Origin: Phytobacter palmae
GTDB taxonomy: Bacteria; Pseudomonadota; Gammaproteobacteria; Enterobacterales; Enterobacteriaceae
NCBI GenBank assembly: GCA_900112785.1
Contig: FONB01000005.1
Location: 248,001-312,000, forward strand
Length of the DNA: 64,000 nucleotides
Reading direction: 5' to 3'
How positions within the stretch are numbered: the stretch's first letter is position 1; each line of letters starts with the position of its first letter. The position numbers and the translations under genes are program-made. This document shows positions 38,334 through 46,147 of the stretch, in pieces. A model generated the notes under the pieces. That model was not told where the DNA came from, did not search any database, and worked only from the letters and a program-made list of their open reading frames with translations.

Positions 38334-40121
38334 TTAGTTGATCATGACGATTGCACCCTTAAGGGTCAGTTCCGCACCGCCCTGTACCTGCGCGCTGACA
38401 TTGCCCTTCGCACTCAGGGCAATGTCGGCTTTGGCATTTACATTCATGCCAGAAACGGCAACATCGCCGGACGACGCCTTAATACTGACGCCCATATTTC
38501 CGCTGATATTGACCTGCTGGTCGGCATGAATGGTGATAGATGCGGGGCTTTTGAGTTCAATGCCGGACGACGACAGGGTGATGGCATTTTTGTTTTGATC
38601 GGTGATGCTGATTTGCTGCTTTTTGTCGTCCAGCACAATGACATTGTTGGCTTTGGTGGTGATCGTCATGATGCTCTCTTTGTCATCAAAGACGATGCGC
38701 ATTTCGCTGTGCGTGACGATAGCTTTTTTGCTGTTGTCCGCATCCGGTGTCAGGCCGCTGAAAGGGGCTCGTTTGCCGCTGTACAGGCTGCCGAGGATCA
38801 CCGGGAAGCAGGGATCAAGATTGAGGAAGCCGACGATCACTTCATCGCCCACCTCCGGCAGGAAAAAGGCACCCACGCCGCTACTGGAATAAAAGTTGGC
38901 CATCCTCGCCCACACGCCGTGCCCTTCGGTATCAAAGAGCGGCAGCGTGACCAGAATCCGGTACGCATTGTCCGGGTCCTGATCGATTTTCTGCACCGTG
39001 GCGTTAAATAACCCTTCAACGCCGGGAAGCACTCCAGCCGCCGCCGGGGCCATTACCTCATGTTGCTGAACAAACCACAGGGAAGAGAGGCCCAGCGAGG
39101 CTTTGGTAAACCAGTTTCCCTCGGCGAATTCATGCTCAACGCCAGAGACGAAATAGTCGCCATCAAAGCGATCGCCAACGCCTGCCAGCGTCAGCCAGGC
39201 GCCCGGCGTTACCGCAGCGTTGCCCGCCACACGCACCTCACCGGTGATTTTCGCCAGTTCGCTTTTCTGCATTTGCGCTTTCGACCACTCGGTCAGCGCG
39301 CCATTGTTGAGCGTAGCGGCAGACTGGAGAGTAAAGGTGGGTAGCCCCACCACCGCCGAGAGTTTTTTGCTGCTGATATTACCCGGCCCACTGAGGCTGT
39401 TGTTGGCCGTGGCGGAGATACATTTCTGGGTGGCGTAATCCCAGGCGCTGGCTTTCACCTCGGCGAGTTGATTGACGGCGTCCATATCCGCGCTGAACTG
39501 ATAGAGATTATCGCCGTAGGTCACCGTCAGTACCGACGTCGTGTTTTTGGTCGGCGAGAACACGGAAACTTTGCCGTTCAGCGTGCTGACTACCAGGCCA
39601 TTCATGTCGGCGCGGCTGAGCATAAAATCCCAGTCGCTGCAGTAATACTGCACCAGTTCCGCCAGAGTCAGCGATGTGCTGGCAACGTCGCTACTTAACC
39701 CGGCCTGAGTGATCAGAGCGCTTATTACATCGCTGTCGGTTTTGTTCTGGTAGACCGTGCTGCGGCGACCAACGCTCATTTTGATCGCTTTATCGCAGCA
39801 CTCTATCGACAAAATGGGGCCACTATTGCCCTCCACCTGCACTGACTGACGCGTAACAATGCCGGAAAAGACGCTTTTATTTTCGGTGTCATAACCCAGC
39901 GAGATGGTAATTTCCGCGCCGGGTACAAAGGTTGACGAGGCGCTGACAGTAAAGTTTTCCGCGTTGGCGGAGCCATCAAGAATCTCCAGCGTGGCGCGGC
40001 CAATACGGTTAATCCGCTGGTCAATCTGAATGCGCAAAATCTGGTAATCGCCGGGGATCGCGCTGCCGTTGGCTGTGATCGTATAGCTTGCCAGGCCGCC
40101 AGAAGAGGGGTTAGCGCTCAT
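38334..40121 (-). CDS. VgrG-like central spike (Afp8/Pvc8-like)
   Basis: This 595-residue spike protein combines a gp27-like N-terminal part (residues about 1-370; RIGRATLEILDGSANAENF, GAEITISLGYD) with an OB-fold gp5-like part (ARMANFYSSSGVGAFFLPEVGDEVIVGFLN). A C-terminal beta-helix needle (residues about 480-595) is built of short repeats such as ITIHADQQVNISGN. The trimer would sit at the tube front and carry the PAAR tip. It overlaps the LysM-protein gene by four bases. Confidence 0.93.
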   Translation of the reverse strand: MSANPSSGGLASYTITANGSAIPGDYQILRIQIDQRINRIGRATLEILDGSANAENFTVSASSTFVPGAEITISLGYDTENKSVFSGIVTRQSVQVEGNSGPILSIECCDKAIKMSVGRRSTVYQNKTDSDVISALITQAGLSSDVASTSLTLAELVQYYCSDWDFMLSRADMNGLVVSTLNGKVSVFSPTKNTTSVLTVTYGDNLYQFSADMDAVNQLAEVKASAWDYATQKCISATANNSLSGPGNISSKKLSAVVGLPTFTLQSAATLNNGALTEWSKAQMQKSELAKITGEVRVAGNAAVTPGAWLTLAGVGDRFDGDYFVSGVEHEFAEGNWFTKASLGLSSLWFVQQHEVMAPAAAGVLPGVEGLFNATVQKIDQDPDNAYRILVTLPLFDTEGHGVWARMANFYSSSGVGAFFLPEVGDEVIVGFLNLDPCFPVILGSLYSGKRAPFSGLTPDADNSKKAIVTHSEMRIVFDDKESIMTITTKANNVIVLDDKKQQISITDQNKNAITLSSSGIELKSPASITIHADQQVNISGNMGVSIKASSGDVAVSGMNVNAKADIALSAKGNVSAQVQGGAELTLKGAIVMIN

Positions 40122-40798
40122 GCGTCACCTCCCTGTGTTAACGGAGGAACCTGCAGCGAGGTGCCTGAGTTCAAATGGCGAAATTTATCGAGCTGGTTAA
40201 AGGCCGCCAGCTGAACATAGAACGATGGATCGCGATAAATGGCCTGGCTAATCTGCGGCAGGCTGTCACCATCCACGACGGTGATGCGGTGGGTCAAATC
40301 CGGTGACTTGCGATCCTCTTCTTTTGCCGCCGTTGCCGGGTCAAGGTAAGAGGTAAATTGCAGTGCCACTTTGGCACGCAGCGCGGTGCCATCGGGACGA
40401 AAAAAGGTATAGGTGGTATCAAAGACCTGTAGCACGCCCTTAAACGAGAGGCCCTGTCCCCAGTAGAGGATCACATAGTTTGGTCGGTGAATATTGCCGT
40501 TATAGTCATACACCGTCTTCTTGAGCTGGTTTATCTCATATGTCAGATCGGTACGGTTGCTCTCGACCACGCCGGTACAGTCAATCACCAGGTCAAAACT
40601 CAGTTGTTCCCCCGGTGTCGCCCGATATTTGGACGACAATTTGCCACTGCCAGGGGCCTGTTCTTCGTTGTAACTGACGCTGCGATTAATGCGAATTTGC
40701 TCAGGATTGAGGATCACGACATATTCCCCGCCGCTGACCTTGCTGGTGAATTTTTCATCACTGTAGGCCACCATCCTCATTTTCTTTATTCCACCCAT
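40118..40798 (-). CDS. LysM-containing tube/baseplate adaptor (Afp7/Pvc7-like)
   Basis: This 226-residue protein has an N-terminal tube-associated domain (YVVILNPEQIRINRSVSYNEEQAPGS, then DLVIDCTGVV) and a C-terminal LysM-like domain (residues about 170-220; VVDGDSLPQISQAIYRDPSFYVQLAAFNQL). This is the architecture of Afp7/Pvc7, which binds the first tube ring to the spike hub. In contractile systems the LysM part contacts the spike rather than a cell wall. Confidence 0.9.
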   Translation of the reverse strand: MGGIKKMRMVAYSDEKFTSKVSGGEYVVILNPEQIRINRSVSYNEEQAPGSGKLSSKYRATPGEQLSFDLVIDCTGVVESNRTDLTYEINQLKKTVYDYNGNIHRPNYVILYWGQGLSFKGVLQVFDTTYTFFRPDGTALRAKVALQFTSYLDPATAAKEEDRKSPDLTHRITVVDGDSLPQISQAIYRDPSFYVQLAAFNQLDKFRHLNSGTSLQVPPLTQGGDA

Positions 40799-40852
40799 TA
40801 GCCCTTCCTGATCGGTAACGTTTATCCGGTATATGCCGCAAGACCCTACGAC

Positions 40853-41023
40853 TTAACGCTCCAGCGGATTTTTTCTTTCGCTCTTTTTGAGTTGGCGCAG
40901 ACAAGCCTGAATCACCTGCTGCTTAATTACCTGTAGCTGCTGCGGATCTAACTGCGTCTGCGTTGGTTCGGATTGACTCTGAATCGCGGTTTTGATGACC
41001 AGTTCGCGTATCTCAACGGGCAT
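40853..41023 (-). CDS. DUF5908 small protein (Afp6/Pvc6-like)
   Basis: This 56-residue protein beginning MPVEIRELVIKT matches DUF5908, the small conserved eCIS protein found between the last tube protein and the LysM adaptor. GGAGAGG lies upstream of the ATG at 41023. The longer frame back to 41110 would overlap the tube gene and lacks such a site. The C-terminal half is a charged helix with ACLRQLKKSERK. Its exact function is unknown. Confidence 0.85.
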   Translation of the reverse strand: MPVEIRELVIKTAIQSQSEPTQTQLDPQQLQVIKQQVIQACLRQLKKSERKNPLER

Positions 41024-41039
41024 AGCGGCCTCTCCGGCG

Positions 41040-41498
41040 TTAGTAAGTGTCAAAATTGGGCATGTCGAAGTACTGATAGGCAAACTCCAGCGTTTCGATG
41101 AAAATTTCACTCTCCTGTGAACGTAAATTGCTGGCGGACCATTTCACCGGCCAGGCGGCGATAAAATTCCAGTCCATGCTGATATGACCATTCTCATCAA
41201 GTAGCCAGACCTTAATATCGCGGGTTTTGATAGGGGCGGAGAGCCCATTATCCAGCGTATCTTTCACCCAGCCGATCAGTGCTGATTCCGCATTGACCAC
41301 CCCGCGCCGCAGCACCAGGTTCGGAAACGATGTCTGAGCGGGAAGACGGTACTTAAACCGGTTTTCCCCGCCGCATACCACCTCTTCGATACCCAGCTCC
41401 TTACTCAGGCCGCTCACCTCCTGGAAGGCGGCATCGCTGCCGCCCATCCCGGTGATCGAGACGCTGAAATAAAAACTGGTTTGCAGGTTATGATCCAT
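41040..41498 (-). CDS. Tail tube protein, second copy (Afp5/Pvc5-like)
   Basis: This 152-residue protein of the gp19/Hcp-like tube family has FYFSVSITGMGGSDAAFQEVSGLSKEL at the N-terminus and the ISMDWNFIAAWPVKWSAS and LEFAYQYFD strands at the C-terminus. It differs from the first tube protein and lies next to DUF5908, the place of the ring that joins tube to baseplate (Afp5/Pvc5). It overlaps the first tube gene by 11 bases. Confidence 0.92.
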   Translation of the reverse strand: MDHNLQTSFYFSVSITGMGGSDAAFQEVSGLSKELGIEEVVCGGENRFKYRLPAQTSFPNLVLRRGVVNAESALIGWVKDTLDNGLSAPIKTRDIKVWLLDENGHISMDWNFIAAWPVKWSASNLRSQESEIFIETLEFAYQYFDMPNFDTY

Positions 41499-41952
41499 TG
41501 GTCACAACGAGCTGTTCGTGGGCGATTTCCAGCGTATCCACAGCCACTTCATTGGCATCGGATTTCAAATCTGTGCCGGTGATTTTGGTCGGCCACGCAT
41601 TGTTCAGTTGCCACTGCATGGTGACCGCCCCATTTTCATCGAGCAGTTTGATGAGTACCGTTCTGCGTTTTACGGTGTTCATCTTGATTTCATCCATCCA
41701 GTTCCAGAAGTTGTTGTCGTTGACGAAGACCCCGCGCTTCATCGTGATGTTGCCGTACTTGGCGATACCGGGCATTTTGATGGTCGAGAACAGCGTGCTG
41801 TTACTGTGTCGGTACTCGATCACCTGTACCTCTTTATCCATCCCCGATACTTCCTGAAACGCTACCCCTTTGAGTTCCGAGCCCAGATCAACCTCAAACC
41901 GAAACTTGGGCATAGGCCAGGTTGTGCCTTCTTTGCTGCCGTCATCTGCCAT
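41488..41952 (-). CDS. Tail tube protein, main copy (Afp1/Pvc1-like)
   Basis: This 154-residue inner-tube protein of the gp19 family has PKFRFEVDLGSELKGVAFQEVSGMDKE, then ITMKRGVF and TMQWQLNNAWPTKITGTDLKS with the closing VDTLEIAHEQL helix. It is the probable main tube subunit. The ATG at 41952 is chosen because GGAG stands seven bases upstream; the ATG two codons earlier is too close to that site. It follows the sheath gene. Confidence 0.92.
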   Translation of the reverse strand: MADDGSKEGTTWPMPKFRFEVDLGSELKGVAFQEVSGMDKEVQVIEYRHSNSTLFSTIKMPGIAKYGNITMKRGVFVNDNNFWNWMDEIKMNTVKRRTVLIKLLDENGAVTMQWQLNNAWPTKITGTDLKSDANEVAVDTLEIAHEQLVVTNGS

Positions 41953-42023
41953 GAGCATGCTCCTTAACAGTCGCTAATCAGTTAATTGACTTATTGATGT
42001 GTGAACAGGCCTGAACGCTTCAC

Positions 42024-43607
42024 TTAGCCTGATTTCGCCATTTCCTGCTCAAAGGTGATGACGAGGAATTCTGCCGGACGCACGATGGCGACTTTCACGG
42101 TGACATTGAGGAAACCGTTCAGGATATCGTCCCCCGTCATGGTGGAGCCCAGGCCGCAAAAGACCTGAAACGCATCGTTTGCCGTGGCGCCCTGTAAACC
42201 GCCCTCTTTCCAGATATCGGTCAGGAAGCTGGAGATTTCGCTACGTACCGCAGCCCAGGTATTCGCCGTATTGGGTTCAAACACATACGCACGCGCTGCC
42301 AGTTTCACGGACTGTTCGAGGAAGGTCATGGTGCGGCGCACGGAGATGTAGCGCCAGTCCTGGCTGTTGCCATCGAGCGTTCTCGCTCCCCAAATCAGAA
42401 TGCCCTGTCCGTTGAAAAAGCGGATAGCATTGATGGACTTACCTGATACCGCGTCAATATTGAGATCCGCCTGTTGAGCATCGGTTAAGCGAATGGGTAA
42501 TCGCGCCGCCCCGACGATGCTGGTATTAGCCGGGGAATTCCAGACGCCGTTCAGGTTGTCATTAACGGTATAGACCCCGGCCATCGCGCCGCTCGGCGGC
42601 AACAGGTTGGAGCAGTTCAGTACGTTCGTGATGATTTGCGAATAGGTTTTTGAGGCGTTAAGCAGCGCAGCATTAAGCTGCGAGTTGGTCATCGGGTTGG
42701 TTTGCGGCGGTGTTTCAATCATCCCGAGGATCTTCGCCACCACCGGGTCCTGCGCCGATGGCGGGTTAATTACCGCCCCCAGTTGTTTAATGTCGCCGCC
42801 GAACAGGTTAGTGAAATTGATATCACTGCCCTGCATGATGGTTGTGCCAATAAAGGGATAATAAGCAACGCCGTAATTCAGCCCGTTTGACCCGGTACTA
42901 TTGCGAAACGCTTCAATGTCGTTGGTGTACATAATCGGATCAGGCGTATCGCCGCCGATAATATCGAACAGACAGACTGCGGTCTGCAACTCAGCCGCCT
43001 GCAGCAACATACTCTGCATCAGGGTGCCGTTATCCGCCGGGGCAAGCAGCGTGGCTTCCGGGCAGATGTACATGGTGGGTTCCTGTTCGTTTTGCAGCAG
43101 CGCCAGACCGGCTTGCAGATCGGTGAGTTTCACGTTCGGGTTAACGATTTGCGCCCCCACATCGCCGGGTTTGCCGCTGGACTCTCCATAGCTGCCGACC
43201 GAGACAATATACGCATCACCGCCGCCGTTGAGATAGAACAGACGAATGCTGTTATAGAGGTAGTAGATGGTGTTCGGGTCCGGCACTATCGAATAATATG
43301 TGCCGTTCAATAACAGGTACTCCCCCTTTTCCGGCTGCGTTTTTTGCGCCACCAGATAGTACTCAGGGTTATACTGCGACGCAGGGTCCGCAGGCGGCTG
43401 CGGATTCGCATTCATATAGATGGCCTGAAATTCGGCAAAAGAGGTGATCTTCTGCGCCCTGTTGTAGTAGGACTTGCCCTGATACTGCGCGTTGGGTGTA
43501 TAGCCGATAAAGGCCGGAACCGCGGTGGCGACAGGGACCACCGAGTTCGGAAAGGCATTCAACTCGTTGATATACACACCCGGAGTTTTGATATTGGATG
43601 CTAGCAT
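42024..43607 (-). CDS. Tail sheath protein (Afp2/Pvc2-like)
   Basis: This 527-residue contractile sheath subunit has a conserved N-terminal arm (TPGVYINELNAFPNSVVPVATAVPAFIGYT). Its C-terminal core contains INAIRFFNGQGILIWGARTL, the RYISVRRTMTFLEQSVKLAARAYVFEPN block and the final VTVKVAIVRPAEFLVITFEQ strand. Only one sheath gene is present, where Afp and PVC carry three. AAGGAAA precedes the ATG. Contraction of this sheath drives the tube out. Confidence 0.95.
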   Translation of the reverse strand: MLASNIKTPGVYINELNAFPNSVVPVATAVPAFIGYTPNAQYQGKSYYNRAQKITSFAEFQAIYMNANPQPPADPASQYNPEYYLVAQKTQPEKGEYLLLNGTYYSIVPDPNTIYYLYNSIRLFYLNGGGDAYIVSVGSYGESSGKPGDVGAQIVNPNVKLTDLQAGLALLQNEQEPTMYICPEATLLAPADNGTLMQSMLLQAAELQTAVCLFDIIGGDTPDPIMYTNDIEAFRNSTGSNGLNYGVAYYPFIGTTIMQGSDINFTNLFGGDIKQLGAVINPPSAQDPVVAKILGMIETPPQTNPMTNSQLNAALLNASKTYSQIITNVLNCSNLLPPSGAMAGVYTVNDNLNGVWNSPANTSIVGAARLPIRLTDAQQADLNIDAVSGKSINAIRFFNGQGILIWGARTLDGNSQDWRYISVRRTMTFLEQSVKLAARAYVFEPNTANTWAAVRSEISSFLTDIWKEGGLQGATANDAFQVFCGLGSTMTGDDILNGFLNVTVKVAIVRPAEFLVITFEQEMAKSG

Positions 43608-43739
43608 GTCGTGGTTTTCCTTTGGTTCTCTGAGTGAAAATCCTGTACTGCATGTCGTTAACCTGAAAAGGCATTAGCCCAAATACATCAGTATCCGACC
43701 CCTGTTCGCCTGCGGGTGATGCGTGTTGCGCCCCTTTCA

Positions 43740-44546
43740 TCAGACATACACATACATAACCGACACGGGCTGCTGATCCGCGCAATACGCGGTAAATAAA
43801 CGATCTGCCGCAGGCGTTGGCAGCACAGACATCACCGTCTGCTGTCGGCTACGCCCGCTCTGCGTCTGGGTTCGCGCAATATCCACTAAAGCAAAGCGTT
43901 GTGGCGGCACCTGTTGCAGGGTAATCGCTGAGGTGCTGCGGGTTACCCAGCCATTTTGTCCATCGTCATCCCCGCTATGTATGCTGGCGGGGTTGAATGC
44001 GATCTGCCCTGATGCGTCCACAATCTGCGGGTTTTGCAACCGTCGCTGTCCCCGCGGAATCAGGCGATATTCCCAGACGGTAGCGCGCGCCAAAAGCGTC
44101 ACCGTAAAAGCCTGCCGGGAGAGCAAATCCGCCGGATAGAGACAGATTTCACCCGTCGCAATAGCAGGCGCGCTCTGCGCTTGCGCAGGCCCCATAATCA
44201 TCGCGCCCGGCATCTGCCTGTCGGCGGTAATACGCTGACTACTGAACCCGAGTACCCCTTTCCAGTCGCCGGGTAGTACCGTGACCGCCAGTAACCAGGT
44301 ACTCTGCTGCACCAGCCAGAAACGAAATGGACTACAGGCATCCTGAGAAACGCAATACTGCAAAAATGCCGTTCTGCCCGTTGGGGCATAGCCATAGATG
44401 CGCCATACATTGCCCGATGCCACCAGGCTCAGTCCCAGACGCCGCATGGCTTCACTGGTGTTTTGATCCGGCAGTAGCGTGGCGTCACGCCAGACACAGT
44501 CCGGGAAAAACTGATGCTGCAAGGTAATTTCCGCTATCACAAACAT
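43740..44546 (-). CDS. Unrecognised eCIS-operon protein
   Basis: This 268-residue protein is of mixed alpha/beta character and starts FVIAEITLQHQFFPDCVWRDATLLPDQNTSEAMRRLGL. The C-terminal 60 residues are beta-rich (FALVDIARTQTQ, QQTVMSVLPT). I know no family for it. Its start codon overlaps the stop of the DUF4255 gene (TGATG), so it is translationally coupled to the probable tube terminator and precedes the sheath. A role at the particle cap or in sheath assembly is a guess from position. Confidence 0.7.
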   Translation of the reverse strand: MFVIAEITLQHQFFPDCVWRDATLLPDQNTSEAMRRLGLSLVASGNVWRIYGYAPTGRTAFLQYCVSQDACSPFRFWLVQQSTWLLAVTVLPGDWKGVLGFSSQRITADRQMPGAMIMGPAQAQSAPAIATGEICLYPADLLSRQAFTVTLLARATVWEYRLIPRGQRRLQNPQIVDASGQIAFNPASIHSGDDDGQNGWVTRSTSAITLQQVPPQRFALVDIARTQTQSGRSRQQTVMSVLPTPAADRLFTAYCADQQPVSVMYVYV

Positions 44547-45127
44547 CAGCGTCCGGCCTGCGCCTGGCTGCTAACCTGCCTGAGCACGGGCGCTTCCCCG
44601 TTAATCTGGTTAGCCTGAATCGCGATATGGCGGATTTTGTAAATGATCGATGGCTGATACCGCGCGCCTAAGGCGCTCCAGAGGTTGTGCGTGTTTTCGT
44701 AAGGTGAATTTTCAATTTCAAACTGCAACTGTTCGATGCCATCCGGGATGTCGGGAAAATTCTGCCGTTTGATAATGGGATTTGCCTGGAAAAAGGCGAT
44801 TACCGCCGAGAGAAAGCGCAACGATTCGCTATAGTCATCAAAGCTGGCGGTAAGCAAGACATCCAGATTAAATCTCACCGTTGGCATCATCTGCCTGACG
44901 ATATTATTTTTTGTATCTGGCGCGGTGCGGGTGCCATAAAATGGTTTGCTGGTTTCATGTTCCAGATTGATAAGCGTCAGCACTAATTTATTCTGATTTT
45001 TTAAAGGCAAGCCGCCGCTCGAATCGACCAGATTATTTAAAACAACCATATTCCCGGCAATATCGAACTGGTTGCGTAATTGCTGATCAAGAATGTTCTT
45101 CACATAACTCAGCGCATCATCAATCAT
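44546..45127 (-). CDS. DUF4255 tail terminator/cap (Afp16/Pvc16-like)
   Basis: This 193-residue protein begins DDALSYVKNILDQQLRN and contains NKLVLTLINLEHETSKPF and VRFNLDVLLTASFDDYSESLRFLSAVIAFFQ, the DUF4255 signature found in the N-terminal part of Pvc16 and Afp16. Afp16 caps the distal end and fixes particle length. It is the first gene of the injection-system operon; AAGGATG precedes the ATG at 45127. In Afp and PVC this gene is near the other end of the cluster. Confidence 0.88.
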   Translation of the reverse strand: MIDDALSYVKNILDQQLRNQFDIAGNMVVLNNLVDSSGGLPLKNQNKLVLTLINLEHETSKPFYGTRTAPDTKNNIVRQMMPTVRFNLDVLLTASFDDYSESLRFLSAVIAFFQANPIIKRQNFPDIPDGIEQLQFEIENSPYENTHNLWSALGARYQPSIIYKIRHIAIQANQINGEAPVLRQVSSQAQAGR

Positions 45128-45192
45128 GTAACATCCTTAATGAGTAAATTGCAAGTCGTCACACGCCGAACCGCTAACCCGGCACTCTTTAA

Positions 45193-45208
45193 TGTTTGCC
45201 TGCAAACA
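45193..45208. promoter_or_regulatory. Perfect dyad before the eCIS operon
   Basis: TGTTTGC at 45193-45199 and GCAAACA at 45202-45208 form a perfect inverted repeat with a two-base centre, 66 bases before the first injection-system gene. It is a candidate operator for an unknown regulator. Confidence 0.35.
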
Positions 45209-46147
45209 GTCATTAACTCAGACAGCACGAGCCCATAAAATAAAGACAATAGTATTCGGTGCCTTTAATTTTTAAAGACAAGACTGCTCCCCTGTAAAAA
45301 AAAGACAGCAGGAACTCTTTTATCGCGAACTGTGATGAGCTGTATGCAAATTCAATGGGCAAGACCTCCCATACAATAAGAAATGCGTTCTTATCGCTGT
45401 TATTTATATGTAAAATGAGAAAGCAAGTAGCATATCGGCATGATTCACATGCAACGATGTTTTTTCAGTATAAGCGGGAAATCAGAAAATTCTATAAAAT
45501 TATTAAAAAAACACCATCAGCGGTAAAGTTGATATATTTCATACAGATACATAGATATTTCCTTATCCTAAATCTCACAGAAAGGGAGTCAAAGACGCGA
45601 CAGAAATACAGGCGTGGCGCGCCATACAGGGCAAAAAATATGTCAAAAGACAGCATCTAAAAAGCACACCTGAATTTACAAAAAAAAATAGGTTGGCAAT
45701 TTCCAATAAGTGATTTTAGCCAACCATTTCTTTTTTGCTTACGGAAAGTTTAGTCGCAGTAAAATCATCCTGAAACTATAAGATTAATTAAATGTCAGTC
45801 CTTATCTTAACGTTACATGTCAGACCAGATATTCGCCTGTCAGGGCACAACTATTCAGAATAAGCGCTAAGAATATATTCAGCCTTGAGGGTAGAAGACA
45901 AAGATAAAAATTGATATGCTTTGAGAAATACAGCAATAACCTGTGATAATGCGGCAGGTAAATTGCAATATGCAAAAAACACTTATTTGTGCCCCCCAGT
46001 TCGAGTATCATTCCTCAAAATGGTGCAAGGACGCCGAATGCCAAAAAGATAAAATTGCCCCCAAAATGTCACCAGAAAATTATGTCGGGTGTTATTATTG
46101 ACAACGTCATGCATTAGCGTCAGCTCCCAGGCATGACGTTATCGATA
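45209..46147. other. Long AT-rich intergenic region upstream of eCIS
   Basis: About 940 bases have no convincing gene. Base composition is clearly more AT-rich than in the flanking genes. A terminator-like hairpin (GGTTGGC 45691-45697 with GCCAACC 45719-45725, then a T-rich run to 45736) points rightward, and the palindrome TGGCGCGCCA lies at 45615-45624. Short open frames inside (plus strand 45355-45660, minus strand 45820-46011) have no ribosome site or recognisable domain. The region probably holds the eCIS promoter and perhaps a small RNA ending at the hairpin. Confidence 0.5.
46103..46140 (-). terminator. Hairpin downstream of M24-like gene
   Basis: AACGTCATGC at 46103-46112 pairs perfectly with GCATGACGTT at 46131-46140, just after the stop of the minus-strand M24-like gene at 46148. 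The loop is 18 bases. No strong T-run follows on the minus strand. Confidence 0.5.

Noticed and set aside
43369-43785. Minus-strand frame of 138 codons covering the gap between the sheath and the unknown eCIS gene
   Set aside because: Most of it lies out of frame inside the sheath gene; the part in the gap has no start signal.
19185-45127. Prophage or type VI secretion system
   Set aside because: No capsid, portal, terminase, integrase or lysis genes and no T6SS membrane complex; DUF4255, DUF5908, DUF4157 and CIS tape-measure families point to eCIS.
45355-45660. Open frame of 101 codons in the region upstream of the eCIS operon
   Set aside because: No ribosome site, no recognisable domain, AT-rich non-coding-like composition.
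45820-46011. Minus-strand open frame of 63 codons
   Set aside because: Composition reflects the AT-rich spacer; no ribosome site and no family.
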